A stretch of DNA of 64,000 nt from Actibacterium atlanticum. Lineage in GTDB: Bacteria > Pseudomonadota > Alphaproteobacteria > Rhodobacterales > Rhodobacteraceae. The DNA lies in the NCBI RefSeq assembly GCF_000671395.1, contig NZ_AQQY01000001.1, forward strand, positions 124,001-188,000, in the 5' to 3' direction. A program made the translations under genes and the position numbers. Positions 23,949 to 33,198 of this stretch are shown here, in pieces; the stretch's first letter is position 1; each line of letters opens with the position of its first letter. The notes under the pieces were generated by a model. The model was not told where the DNA came from and searched no databases. It saw only the letters and a program-made list of their open reading frames with translations.

Positions 23949-25775
23949 CTATTTGGACGCCGCATCGGGCATCAGGCCGAATTTCCATTCGCAGCCTTCG
24001 GGGGGTGGGATCGGGGTGACATCGCGCCATTCGGGAGGGGCGGTGGCGGTAAACGACCATCCAATATTGGGATCATTTGTTTCGAGCCAGCCGCGCCAGC
24101 GGCCATAGAATTGCTGATCGGAAAGCGGTTCGTTTACCCATTGGCAAGGATTGCCCATGGCGGCGCGGAAGCCATCGGGCAGGGTGACAGTGCCATCAAG
24201 GAAGCTGTTGCGCCAATCGGTTACGGTATCGAAATAGGCGCCACTGAGATCGACAAACCTGAGGGCGCTACCATCACCTATGCTCGCACTCAGGTTGATG
24301 TCGATTGAGATGATCGGTCTCTCGGCGCTTCCGGTCAATAGGGCGTAGTAAAGCTTCACCCCCTGCATTTTCGCCTCGCGGAGGTCCGCCCTCTGCATCT
24401 GCGCCTCGCTGAGTATCGCGCCTTGCATTTTCGCGTCGCGGAGGTCCGCCCTCTGCATCTGCGCCTCGCTGAGTATCGCGACTTGCATTTTCGCCTCGCG
24501 GAGGTCCGCCCCCTGCATGTTTGCCTTGCGGAGGTCCGCATCATTCATCTCCGCCTCGAGGAGCACCGCGCCTTGCATCTGCGCTGATCCGAGGTCCGTG
24601 TCCTGCATCATCGCCTTGCGGAGGTTCGCGCCCTGCATCTGCGCCCGGCTGAGTTCCGTACCCTGCATCTGAGCGTTGTTCAGGTCTATGCCCGCCAGGA
24701 AGCTGTCAGTCAGGTTGGCCTGACGCAGATCGGGTTTGGCATGGCCGGGGTTGTGCCATTTGGGTTTGGGCAGGGCGGCGAGGCGGGCTTGCCAGCGGGT
24801 TTGCCATTCGGCGTCGAAGGCCTCTTGGGTGTCACCCTCCAATATGCAGGGCGTGATGGCTTTGCGCTTGCAATAGTTTACCCGGAACTCGTCCATCTGG
24901 ATGTCATGGGGCAGCCAATCCTCGGGTTTTCGAACGATCTCAGCCCCTACCAGATAGATTGGGGCGAGGTGGGCGAATGGGTCGAGCAGGGGGTAGGGGG
25001 ATTGCCAGTCGTCCGCGACTTTTTCACCCGGCCGGGGCAGCCATGGGGCGGGCTCAGTCGTGCGCCAGTAGCTGGGGAAGGCCAGAAGGGGGGCGCAGAG
25101 GAAGAAGGTGGCGGTGGCGATGTAGGCGGGGCGGGGGGATCGGTTGTGGGCGACCCGGCGCCACAGGGTGCCGAGACTGCTGATGGCGGTTGCGATCATG
25201 GCGAGCCACATCAGCGCGGTGAGGCCGGTCATCCAGAGGTCGCGGGCCGTGGCAGATATCCACCAGGCGTAGCCGACGACCACCAGGCCAAAGCCCCAGG
25301 CCAGGGCGATGTTGACGAGGGCTGAGATGCCCTCAAGCGCGCGCTCTCCGCTGCTGCCGTCGCGGCGCACAAGGTTGCGCAGCCACAGGGCGGCGTCGAG
25401 CAGCAGCCAGACCGGGGTGGCATCGGACAGGGGCGCGCCTTTGATGCGGGCGGGGGCGGTGGCAAGGGCGCTCCAGAGCCGCAGCAGGTAGAGGTGGAAG
25501 TAGATATAGCTGGCGGCGGCCAGGACCGGCGCGGCGTAGAAGAAGAACCTTGTGGGGACGGAAACGCCGACGACGGGCAGGGTGGTTTGTTCGTCAATGC
25601 CGTAGAAGTCGATATGTTCGAACCCCAGCAGGGTGACGCCCACGAACAGCAGCACCGCGACCAGCCCGGCCCAGCTGGCGCGGGCGTTGCGGGTGATGGC
25701 GTTGATGCGCTCGACCGGGTCGAGGCCTTGAGGGCGGTTGTGCGCGCGGCGCAGGGCGATTTTCTGTTTGGTCAT
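23949..25775 (-). CDS. Pentapeptide-repeat membrane protein
   Basis: The product has 608 residues. The N-terminal 230 residues hold about five membrane helices (first at 36-52, LVAVLLFVGVTLLGFEH). Residues about 350-475 are pentapeptide repeats of the A(D/N)LxxA type (QGADLREAKMQ), which build a right-handed quadrilateral beta-helix. The DNA shows a nearly exact 60-bp tandem duplication here, equal to one full coil. The C-terminal 100 residues are unrelated. Function unknown; the N-terminus predicts inner-membrane location. Confidence 0.85.
   Translation of the reverse strand: MTKQKIALRRAHNRPQGLDPVERINAITRNARASWAGLVAVLLFVGVTLLGFEHIDFYGIDEQTTLPVVGVSVPTRFFFYAAPVLAAASYIYFHLYLLRLWSALATAPARIKGAPLSDATPVWLLLDAALWLRNLVRRDGSSGERALEGISALVNIALAWGFGLVVVGYAWWISATARDLWMTGLTALMWLAMIATAISSLGTLWRRVAHNRSPRPAYIATATFFLCAPLLAFPSYWRTTEPAPWLPRPGEKVADDWQSPYPLLDPFAHLAPIYLVGAEIVRKPEDWLPHDIQMDEFRVNYCKRKAITPCILEGDTQEAFDAEWQTRWQARLAALPKPKWHNPGHAKPDLRQANLTDSFLAGIDLNNAQMQGTELSRAQMQGANLRKAMMQDTDLGSAQMQGAVLLEAEMNDADLRKANMQGADLREAKMQVAILSEAQMQRADLRDAKMQGAILSEAQMQRADLREAKMQGVKLYYALLTGSAERPIISIDINLSASIGDGSALRFVDLSGAYFDTVTDWRNSFLDGTVTLPDGFRAAMGNPCQWVNEPLSDQQFYGRWRGWLETNDPNIGWSFTATAPPEWRDVTPIPPPEGCEWKFGLMPDAASK
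24361..24480. repeat. 60-bp tandem duplication in the pentapeptide region
   Basis: Bases 24361-24420 and 24421-24480 differ at only two of 60 positions, and the following 60 bases begin with a third, diverging unit. Sixty bases encode 20 residues, four pentapeptides, which is one turn of the beta-helix, so the duplication lengthens the helix without breaking register. Confidence 0.9.
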
Positions 25776-25865
25776 CGGGAAATCAATGGGTTTTAAAGCA
25801 GCTTGGCGTGGGGGGCGTGAAAACTCAAGCCTTGTGGCGAGGGCGCGATTGGCGCAAATGGGGGT

Positions 25866-26990
25866 ATGGAGATTTCATTTGATCTGAAGGCCACCGATGG
25901 CCGTGCCCGCACGGGCGTGATCCGCACGCCGCGTGGGGATATTCGGACGCCGGCGTTTATGCCGGTGGGGACGGCGGCGACCGTGAAGGCGATGATGCCG
26001 GAAAGCGTGCGCGAGACGGGTGCCGATATTTTGCTGGGCAACACTTATCATCTGATGCTGCGCCCCACCGCCGAGCGGATTGATCGCCTTGGTGGGTTGC
26101 ACAAGTTCATGAACTGGGACCGGCCCATTCTGACGGACAGTGGCGGGTTTCAGGTGATGTCGTTGGCCGGGTTGCGCAAGCTGACCGAGGAAGGTGTGAA
26201 GTTCACCAGCCATGTGGATGGCTCCAAACACATGCTGAGCCCCGAGCGATCGATGGAGATCCAGAAGCTGTTGGGCAGTGACATTGTCATGTGTTTTGAC
26301 GAATGCCCGGCACTGCCTGCGGATCGGGACACGATTGCGCGCTCGATGGAGTTGTCGATGCGCTGGGCGAAGCGGTCAAAAGAGGCGTTTGGTGAGCGGC
26401 CCGGGCATGCGCTGTTTGGCATTATGCAGGGCGGGTTGGAGCGTGATTTGCGCGAGGTCAGCGCGCAGAAGCTGCGCGAGATTGGCTTTCATGGTTATGC
26501 GATTGGCGGGTTGGCCGTGGGCGAGGGGCAACAGGCGATGTTCGCGTGTCTGGACTATGCGCCCGGATTTCTGCCCGAGGACAAGCCGCGTTACCTGATG
26601 GGGGTGGGCAAGCCCGATGACATCGTGGGCGCGGTGAAACGCGGCGTGGATATGATGGATTGCGTCTTGCCCAGCCGGTCGGGGCGGACGGGGCAGGCGT
26701 TCACGCGGCGCGGGGTGGTGAACATCAAGAATGCGCGCCACATAGATGATCCGCGCCCGTTGGATGAGGATTGCACCTGTCCGACCTGTCGGAACTATTC
26801 GCGGGCCTATCTGAGCCATGTGTATCGCTCGAACGAGATGATCAGCGCGATGCTGCTGACCTGGCACAACCTGCATTATTTTCAGGAGATCATGCAGGGG
26901 ATGCGGGCGGCGATTGCTGGCGGGACGTTTGACGCGTGGGAGGCGGATTTCCATGCGGGCCGCGCGGATGGAGATATCGCGCCGTTGTGA
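25866..26990 (+). CDS. tgt: Queuine tRNA-ribosyltransferase
   Basis: Tgt exchanges guanine-34 for the queuosine precursor in tRNAs with GUN anticodons. The 374-residue enzyme has the active-site Asp in [13 protein letters not shown], the nucleophile Asp in [18 protein letters not shown], and the zinc site CTCPTC followed by the His in LTWHNLHYF. Start and length fit the family. The first copy of a 47-bp hairpin repeat lies directly after its stop. Confidence 0.97.
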   Translation: MEISFDLKATDGRARTGVIRTPRGDIRTPAFMPVGTAATVKAMMPESVRETGADILLGNTYHLMLRPTAERIDRLGGLHKFMNWDRPILTDSGGFQVMSLAGLRKLTEEGVKFTSHVDGSKHMLSPERSMEIQKLLGSDIVMCFDECPALPADRDTIARSMELSMRWAKRSKEAFGERPGHALFGIMQGGLERDLREVSAQKLREIGFHGYAIGGLAVGEGQQAMFACLDYAPGFLPEDKPRYLMGVGKPDDIVGAVKRGVDMMDCVLPSRSGRTGQAFTRRGVVNIKNARHIDDPRPLDEDCTCPTCRNYSRAYLSHVYRSNEMISAMLLTWHNLHYFQEIMQGMRAAIAGGTFDAWEADFHAGRADGDIAPL

Positions 26991-26991
26991 G

Positions 26992-27038
26992 GACGGGGGC
27001 GGCGCTCTTGCTGTGCAAGTCGCCCCGCCCGCCGTCCC
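26992..27038. repeat. 47-bp structured intergenic repeat, copy 1
   Basis: This copy begins 2 bp after the tgt stop. Outer arms GGGGCGGCG and CGCCGTCCC pair with one G-T wobble, and an inner CTTGC-TGT-GCAAG hairpin is nested inside. It is 45/47 identical to copy 2 at 27915-27961, and neither difference breaks the fold. Confidence 0.85.
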
Positions 27039-27062
27039 AAAGTGGGCGGCTGTTGGCACGCG

Positions 27063-27677
27063 CTAGCTGGTCGGGCAGCCTTGATAATCGCTGTACATCT
27101 TCTCTATCGACTTTTGAAAGAGCGGGTTTTGGCTGGAAAGAAAGCGCCATCTTTCGTGGTCTTCGCGCAAGGCGCAGCGCGTGCGACAGTCTTGGAAAAT
27201 CTCCAGCACAACGCAGCTGTCGCCGTGGCTGGAAAACCATTTGAACGGGTTTGGGTCAGGCTGGGCCGTGTCGAAGGACATCCATCGTTTCCATTCCAGA
27301 TCAATGCCGCAGGCTTTGGCATAGCTGCTTGCGCCGAAGGCATCGTATTTTGACGGAAAGGCGCTTTCACCCGTGCTTTCGGTGAAGGTGCGCCCGTTGC
27401 GGTCTGACTTGAGGAGTGTGGCTTTGATATTGTCGAACTGGAAGATCAGCTGATCGGGTTGATCTTCGATGGTTTCGACCTTGGTACAGGTCTTTTTCCA
27501 CATGTCGATCGCATAGATACTGTAGCCGCCTTCCTCCATGCCAAGAAGGGCCTGGACGAATGTGTCACGTGCGAATTCGGGCCAGGTTTCTGCCAGCGTT
27601 GCTGTGGGCAGCAATGCGGTGAGGGCGAGGACGCGCCAGGTGAGGGCTTTGGGGAATGGGGGAAAGAGACGACGCAA
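27063..27677 (-). CDS. Secreted hypothetical protein
   Basis: The 204-residue protein has a signal peptide (about residues 1-29, VLALTALLPTATLA then ETWPEF). The mature part contains several cysteines (about six, for example CGIDLEW, CVVLEIFQDCRTRC) that could form disulfides in the periplasm. No known domain is recognised. It stands alone between the two copies of the 47-bp repeat. Confidence 0.75.
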   Translation of the reverse strand: MRRLFPPFPKALTWRVLALTALLPTATLAETWPEFARDTFVQALLGMEEGGYSIYAIDMWKKTCTKVETIEDQPDQLIFQFDNIKATLLKSDRNGRTFTESTGESAFPSKYDAFGASSYAKACGIDLEWKRWMSFDTAQPDPNPFKWFSSHGDSCVVLEIFQDCRTRCALREDHERWRFLSSQNPLFQKSIEKMYSDYQGCPTS

Positions 27678-27886
27678 GGTTTGCTCCTGTTTGCGTGGTA
27701 AAATGCCATGGTTGAATTTGCCGCGGCTGAGGGGCTTGAATTGAGGCCTTGCCGCCTAATCGAGGGTGCATATGAATGCCAGGGGCGCAACATGTACGAG
27801 GCTGAGGCGTTTGGAATCCGTTGTGTTTTATGGGGCGTGCACAATAACTGACCCGTCAGCGCGCGCAGGTGGGGGCGCGCCCTTGC

Positions 27887-27921
27887 GAGACGGGGTTGTG
27901 AGACGGGGTTGTGAGACGGGG
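27887..27921. repeat. 13-bp tandem direct repeat
   Basis: GAGACGGGGTTGT occurs at 27887-27899 and 27900-27912, with a third partial copy running into the 47-bp repeat. The rest of the gap from 27678 to 27969 shows no gene or other clear signal. Confidence 0.8.
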
Positions 27922-27961
27922 ACGGCGCTCTTGCTGCGCAAGTCGCCCCGCCCGCCGTCCC
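27915..27961. repeat. 47-bp structured intergenic repeat, copy 2
   Basis: Copy 2 lies 8 bp beyond the rsgA stop on the other strand. GGGACGGCG pairs perfectly with CGCCGTCCC, and the nested CTTGC-TGC-GCAAG hairpin is retained. Both copies therefore abut a gene 3-prime end. Confidence 0.85.
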
Positions 27962-27969
27962 GTTTTGGT

Positions 27970-29031
27970 TTAGCGTTTCTTTTTGTGTTTCATCGCGCCT
28001 TTGACCATTTTGCCGAAAGCGCGGTCATCGGCGCGGCGTTGGTGCAGGGCCTTGGCGTTGAACGCATCTTCGCTGCGCAGCTTTTGCCAGCGGTCCACGC
28101 GGGATTGATCAATCTGTCCGGCCTCCACGGCGGCTTTGACGGCGCAGCCCGGTTCGGATTCATGCGCGCAGTTGCGGAATTTGCAGCTTTGGGCCAGTTC
28201 CGCCAGATCGGCGAAGACCTCATCAATGCCGGCCGCCACGTCGGACATTTGCAGCTCGCGCATGCCCGGCGTGTCGATCAGCCAGCCGCCGCCTTCTAGC
28301 GGGAGCATTTCGCGATGCGAGGTGGTGTGGCGGCCCTTGGCGTCATCTTCGCGGATGTCGCCGGTTTTCATGGTCGCATCGCCGCGCAGGCTGTTGGCGA
28401 TGGTCGATTTGCCCACCCCGGAGGAGCCCACCAGCGCCACGGTTTCCCCGCGTCCGCACCAGGGGCGCAGGCGGGTGATGTCATCGGCGTCTTTGGCGTT
28501 CAGCACCTCGACCAGCACGCCGGGTTGCATGTCCAGCACCTGGTCGCGGTAGCCGTCGGGATCGGCGGCCTGGTCGGATTTGGTGAGGACGATGACCGGG
28601 GTGACCTCGGCCTCGTAGGCCAGGGCGAGGTAGCGTTCCAGCCGGGCCAGGTTGAAGTCCTGATTGCAGGAGCTGACGATGAACAGCGTATCGACATTGG
28701 CGGCGATCAGCTGTTCGCGCCGATCATGCCCCGGGGCGCGGCGTTTAAACAGGCTGAGCCGTTCCAGCAGGCTGGGCTGGTGGGTGTCGGGGTCAAGGAC
28801 CAGCCAGTCGCCCACGGTCATACCTTCGAGCGGGATGCAGGTGGTGGGCCCGTCAGCGGTGATCAGGGACAGGCTGCTGCGGTGCACGGCGGTGACGCGG
28901 GCCGGGATGTGGCCGGGGTAATCGGCCAGCTGGCGGGTGAAGTGCGGTTTGAGGCCCATATCTGCCAGACGCGTGGCGGGGGGTTCAGGGGCGGGTTTGT
29001 TCAGAAAGTCAGGAATGGTCCTGCGGGTCAT
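27970..29031 (-). CDS. rsgA: Ribosome small-subunit GTPase RsgA
   Basis: RsgA is a late 30S-assembly GTPase. Its GTPase motifs are circularly permuted, as visible here: TKSD (G4) comes first, then the P-loop GSSGVGKST, then DTPG. An OB-fold lies at about residues 25-90, and the C-terminal zinc site is CKFRNCAHESEPGC. I chose the start at 29031 (MTRRTIPDFL), giving 353 residues; an upstream in-frame start adds 11. The C-terminus is very basic (KHKKKR), suited to rRNA binding. Confidence 0.95.
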   Translation of the reverse strand: MTRRTIPDFLNKPAPEPPATRLADMGLKPHFTRQLADYPGHIPARVTAVHRSSLSLITADGPTTCIPLEGMTVGDWLVLDPDTHQPSLLERLSLFKRRAPGHDRREQLIAANVDTLFIVSSCNQDFNLARLERYLALAYEAEVTPVIVLTKSDQAADPDGYRDQVLDMQPGVLVEVLNAKDADDITRLRPWCGRGETVALVGSSGVGKSTIANSLRGDATMKTGDIREDDAKGRHTTSHREMLPLEGGGWLIDTPGMRELQMSDVAAGIDEVFADLAELAQSCKFRNCAHESEPGCAVKAAVEAGQIDQSRVDRWQKLRSEDAFNAKALHQRRADDRAFGKMVKGAMKHKKKR

Positions 29032-29234
29032 GGTGGAAGTCTTCCAGCAAAGGGGGGGGCGCACGGGGCGGCAGAGTCATGTGGTTGTGCAGAGGGGGCC
29101 CGCGAACGCGGGGCCGGGTTGGGTGTATCTGCTTTGGGCCGGTGTTTTTGGGCCCGCATGACTCAGGTCATAAAATCTCCATTCCTGAGGCCCGATGATA
29201 GGGCGTCAGGCAGCACGATGCAATCTGGGATGGA

Positions 29235-30239
29235 TCAGGCGTTTGCCTGTTGTGTCAGAAGGGGCGCTTCGAAGGATTTAACCGAGTAATAGGAGTCTGC
29301 GCGCGCACACACCTTTTGGCGCAGGGCGCGCGGGATCTGGGCATAGAAATCCAGCCGGGTGTCGGATTCCATCGCGCCGATGGCGTGGACCGAGGGTTGA
29401 TAGCTTTCGGTGACCATCCCGTTTGAAATCAACATGTCATGCTGGTCGCACAGCAGGTGGTAATAGGTGACGCCTTGGGCCGGGCAGGTCTGTTCGGAAA
29501 GTGCGCCCAGCAGATACTTGGCGGGCACCAGCACCGTGTCTGTACCGAAATGCATGGCGTTCTGGCTGTCTGTGATCAACACCCGGTGTTGTGGTGAAAC
29601 CAGCAGGTCGCGATTGGGAATGTTGTGGCCCATACAGCCCTTGGCAAAACGGACGGGGCGCAGGGCAGGGGTGATGGCCAGCTCGGCCCCCGATATGTGA
29701 CGTTTCGCAACCCAGCGCAGGGGCACCAATCGCCCGTCATGGGTGCGCAGCTGATCGCCGATACGCAGGTCCTGAACCGCGACTTCGCCGGTTGCGGTGG
29801 CAATCCGGGTATCCTGCGCGAAACAGACAAGGATGTTTGAGGTTTCGTCGTAATCCGTCAGCGCATGGGCCCCATTGGGGAAATCTTCCATGGTTGCGGC
29901 GGATACGCTGCCATCCGGCAGAAAGAACAGGCGGTCGCCTTCCTCGGTGGTGATGATGATCACCTGTTCGCCGCGCAGGTCTTCTCCGTTTACATCCGAC
30001 AGCTTGTTGGTCGAGGGCAGGTTGCCGGAGAATTCCAGTGTGAATTCCATCTCGACGCCGTCGATCAGCACCATCGTGTCGGGATCAGGGTTGCCATTGT
30101 TATAGTCCAGCACCAGATCGCCGGTGTCGGTGGTGAACTGGATCGACACAACGGGCTGTTGGTTGGTGTTTTCGGCGTTCAGATAGGCGTTGCCGGCATT
30201 GGGGGCGTCGCCGCGGCCATAATAGACTTCGCTTTCCAT
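29235..30239 (-). CDS. Hint-domain (hedgehog/intein-type) protein
   Basis: Residues 1-135 form an acidic beta-rich N-terminal part of unknown fold. At about residue 136 the Hint domain begins with VCFAQDTRIATATGEVAVQDLRIGDQLRT, whose Cys is the expected nucleophile for autocleavage. The conserved SPQHRVLI follows near residue 215. The protein has 334 residues, no signal peptide, and a short C-terminal end. In Rhodobacteraceae such proteins often sit on secreted or surface proteins; here the released fragment would be about 135 residues. Cleavage is inferred. Confidence 0.85.
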   Translation of the reverse strand: MESEVYYGRGDAPNAGNAYLNAENTNQQPVVSIQFTTDTGDLVLDYNNGNPDPDTMVLIDGVEMEFTLEFSGNLPSTNKLSDVNGEDLRGEQVIIITTEEGDRLFFLPDGSVSAATMEDFPNGAHALTDYDETSNILVCFAQDTRIATATGEVAVQDLRIGDQLRTHDGRLVPLRWVAKRHISGAELAITPALRPVRFAKGCMGHNIPNRDLLVSPQHRVLITDSQNAMHFGTDTVLVPAKYLLGALSEQTCPAQGVTYYHLLCDQHDMLISNGMVTESYQPSVHAIGAMESDTRLDFYAQIPRALRQKVCARADSYYSVKSFEAPLLTQQANA

Positions 30240-30289
30240 GGTTTTCGTGCCTCAATAAGCGATCTGGATGGCCCGCAGGCCTGCTCGGG

Positions 30290-30333
30290 TAAACTGGCTT
30301 TTCGCCTTCTATTTGGGTCTTAAACTAGCTTTT
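30290..30333. repeat. Direct repeat before the Hint gene
   Basis: TAAACTGGCTTTT (30290-30302) and TAAACTAGCTTTT (30321-30333) are 13-bp direct repeats with one mismatch, 31 bp apart. They lie 50-95 bp before the Hint gene start and may be tandem regulator sites. The rest of the 364-bp gap (30240-30603) shows no gene and no convincing heat-shock promoter for lon. Confidence 0.5.
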
Positions 30334-30603
30334 ATGCAACCGGGTGTCACGCGCCATGCGCGGCAAGGCAATGGAACGGCGAATTTTGGTGCAGTTTCGA
30401 TAGGATTGAACACTTTCTTCACCGGATTGGGGCGATAACTTGGCTTGCCCATGTTGCGCGAAGCGGGCACAGTAGGTGACAATGCTGAAACAGGGCGTGG
30501 TTGAATTTGCGGGGGCGGCCCCCAGATATTGATCCATGACCGGGGAAGGCCGGGGCTGCCATATCCGGGGCCGGTGCCTTCTTGCCAAAGCCAAGGAAAG
30601 TAT

Positions 30604-33009
30604 ATGACCGAGCAACACTCGCACACTTATCCCGTCCTGCCGCTGCGCGACATTGTGGTGTTTCCACATATGATCGTGCCGCTTTTCGTGGGGCGTGAAA
30701 AATCTGTCCGCGCGCTGGAAGAGGTGATGGCCGACGACAAGCAGATCCTGCTGTCCAGCCAGATCGACCCGGCCGAGGATGATCCTGATGATGACGGGAT
30801 TTACCGCACCGGCGTGTTGGCAAATGTTTTGCAGCTGTTGAAGCTGCCCGACGGCACGGTGAAAGTGCTGGTCGAAGGCCGGATGCGTGTGCGCATCACC
30901 GAGTTTCTGGATAGCCCCGACTACTTTGAGGCCCGCGCTGAGACGCTGGAGGAGACGCCCGGTGACGAAGATACGCTTGAGGCGTTGATCCGGTCGGTTA
31001 GCAAAGAATTTGAACGCTATGCCAAGGTAAAGAAAAACATCCCCGAGGAGGCGCTTGCGACCATCTCGGAAACCCGCGAAGCCGCGAAACTGGCCGATCT
31101 GGTGGCCGGGCATCTGGGCATTGAAGTGGACCAGAAGCAGGAGCTTCTGGAAACCCTGCCCGTGGCCGAGCGTCTGGAAAAGATTTACGGGCTGATGCAG
31201 GGCGAGATGAGCGTTCTGCAGGTTGAGAAAAAGATCAAAACCCGTGTGAAATCGCAGATGGAGCGCACCCAGCGCGAGTACTATTTGAATGAGCAGATGA
31301 AGGCCATTCAGAAGGAGCTGGGCGACGGGGATGAAGGCCAGTCGGAAATTGCCGAGCTGGAAAAGCGCATCAGCGAAACCAAGCTGAGCAAAGAGGCGTC
31401 CGAGAAGGTGGAAGCAGAGCTGAAAAAGCTTAAATCCATGTCGCCGATGAGCGCCGAAGCCACCGTGGTGCGCAACTATCTGGATTGGATTCTGTCGATC
31501 CCGTGGGGCACCAAGTCGCGCGTCAAAAAAGACCTGACCCGCGCTGAAAACGTGCTGGATGCCGATCACTATGGGCTTGAGAAAGTCAAAGAGCGGATCG
31601 TGGAATATCTGGCGGTGCAACAGCGCTCGAAAAAGCTGAAGGGGCCAATCCTGTGCCTTGTCGGCCCGCCGGGCGTGGGTAAGACCAGCCTTGGGAAGTC
31701 GGTTGCCAAAGCCACGGGGCGCGAGTTTATCCGCATCTCGCTGGGGGGCGTGCGCGATGAAAGCGAAATTCGCGGTCACCGCCGGACTTACATCGGTTCG
31801 ATGCCCGGCAAGATCATTCAGGCGCTGAAAAAGGCGAAAACCACCAACCCGCTGATCCTGTTGGATGAGATCGACAAGATGGGGCAGGATTTCCGCGGTG
31901 ATCCGGCATCGGCGATGCTGGAGGTGTTGGACCCTGAACAAAACGGCACCTTTGTGGATCACTACCTTGAGGTCGAATATGACCTGTCCAATGTGATGTT
32001 CCTGACCACGGCGAATTCCTACAACATGCCGGGGCCGCTTTTGGACCGGATGGAGATTATCTCTCTGGCCGGATACACCGAGGACGAAAAGCGTGAAATC
32101 GCGCGCCAGCACCTGATCGCAAAGCAGATCAAGAACCACGGTCTGAAAGAGGGCGAATTCGAAGTGTCGGATGAAGCCCTGACCGAGATGATCCGCACCT
32201 ACACCCGCGAAGCGGGCGTGCGGAATCTGGAACGCGAGATCGCCAAACTGGCCCGCAAAGCGGTGACCAAGATCATCAAGAAGGAAACCGAGGAAGTCTC
32301 GGTTGAGCCTGAAAACCTTGAGGATTTCCTGGGGGTCAAACGGTTCCGCTATGGTCTGGCTGAGAAGGACGATCAGGTGGGGGTTGTCACCGGTCTGGCC
32401 TGGACCAGCGTGGGCGGTGATCTGCTGTCGATTGAAGCGCTGAAACTGCCCGGTAAGGGCCGGATGAAGACCACCGGCAAGCTGGGCGATGTGATGAAGG
32501 AGTCGATTGATGCGGCGTCTTCGTTTGTACGTTCAATTGCGCCCGAGATCGGGGTAAAGCCGCCCAAGTTCGAAAAGGTCGACATCCACGTGCACGTGCC
32601 CGAAGGCGCCACGCCCAAGGACGGCCCGTCGGCCGGTGTTGGCATGGTGACCTCGATCGTGTCGGTGCTGACGCAGATCCCGGTACGCAAGGATATCGCC
32701 ATGACCGGCGAAGTCACGTTGCGGGGCAATGTGCTGGCGATTGGCGGCTTGAAAGAGAAGCTTCTGGCGGCCCTGCGCGGTGGGGTGACCACGGTGCTGA
32801 TCCCGGAAGAAAACGCCAAGGACCTGCCGGAAATTCCGGACAACGTCAAAGACGGGCTTGAGATCATCCCGGTGGCCCATGTCAGCGAAGTGCTGAAACA
32901 CGCGCTGATCGAGGCTCCTAAGCCGATTGAATGGGACGAAGAAGCCGAAGAAGCCGCAGCAGCGGCATTGGCGGCTGAAAAGGGCGCGCAATCCGCACGC
33001 GCGCACTGA
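30604..33009 (+). CDS. lon: ATP-dependent protease Lon
   Basis: Lon degrades misfolded and regulatory proteins in the cytoplasm. The 801-residue protein has the N-terminal substrate domain, Walker A GPPGVGKTS in the AAA+ domain, and a C-terminal protease domain with the Ser676-Lys719 dyad (DGPSAGVGM and GGLKEK). I chose ATG 30604, preceded by AAGGAAAG, over a longer in-frame opening at 30529. A good terminator follows. Confidence 0.97.
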   Translation: MTEQHSHTYPVLPLRDIVVFPHMIVPLFVGREKSVRALEEVMADDKQILLSSQIDPAEDDPDDDGIYRTGVLANVLQLLKLPDGTVKVLVEGRMRVRITEFLDSPDYFEARAETLEETPGDEDTLEALIRSVSKEFERYAKVKKNIPEEALATISETREAAKLADLVAGHLGIEVDQKQELLETLPVAERLEKIYGLMQGEMSVLQVEKKIKTRVKSQMERTQREYYLNEQMKAIQKELGDGDEGQSEIAELEKRISETKLSKEASEKVEAELKKLKSMSPMSAEATVVRNYLDWILSIPWGTKSRVKKDLTRAENVLDADHYGLEKVKERIVEYLAVQQRSKKLKGPILCLVGPPGVGKTSLGKSVAKATGREFIRISLGGVRDESEIRGHRRTYIGSMPGKIIQALKKAKTTNPLILLDEIDKMGQDFRGDPASAMLEVLDPEQNGTFVDHYLEVEYDLSNVMFLTTANSYNMPGPLLDRMEIISLAGYTEDEKREIARQHLIAKQIKNHGLKEGEFEVSDEALTEMIRTYTREAGVRNLEREIAKLARKAVTKIIKKETEEVSVEPENLEDFLGVKRFRYGLAEKDDQVGVVTGLAWTSVGGDLLSIEALKLPGKGRMKTTGKLGDVMKESIDAASSFVRSIAPEIGVKPPKFEKVDIHVHVPEGATPKDGPSAGVGMVTSIVSVLTQIPVRKDIAMTGEVTLRGNVLAIGGLKEKLLAALRGGVTTVLIPEENAKDLPEIPDNVKDGLEIIPVAHVSEVLKHALIEAPKPIEWDEEAEEAAAAALAAEKGAQSARAH

Positions 33010-33030
33010 TCAGAGCCTGAAACCAACGCC

Positions 33031-33059
33031 AAGGCGCCCCATGCAGGGGCGCCTTTTTC
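33031..33059 (+). terminator. Intrinsic terminator of lon
   Basis: AAGGCGCCCC (33031-33040) and GGGGCGCCTT (33046-33055) form a perfect 10-bp stem with a five-base loop and a TTTTT run. Confidence 0.92.
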
Positions 33060-33198
33060 ATGGGCAAGGGTCAGCAAATGCGCGAAACCCTGCACTGAAA
33101 ATACGGAAAATTAGCGATATTAAGCTGAAATTGTGGATTGGGACCGCAAGATGCGCTATTATTTGCAGTAATGATAACCAAATATAGGGCAGTAAAAC

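Noticed and set aside
24361-24700. Periodic repeats that might suggest a CRISPR array
   Set aside because: They are in frame inside a coding gene, have no unique spacers and encode pentapeptides.
30240-30603. Heat-shock (RpoH) promoter before lon
   Set aside because: Several TTGAAC- and CCCAT-like pieces occur, but none at proper spacing.
30325-32139. 604-residue minus-strand frame opposite lon
   Set aside because: Shadow of a conserved lon; no motif and no ribosome site.
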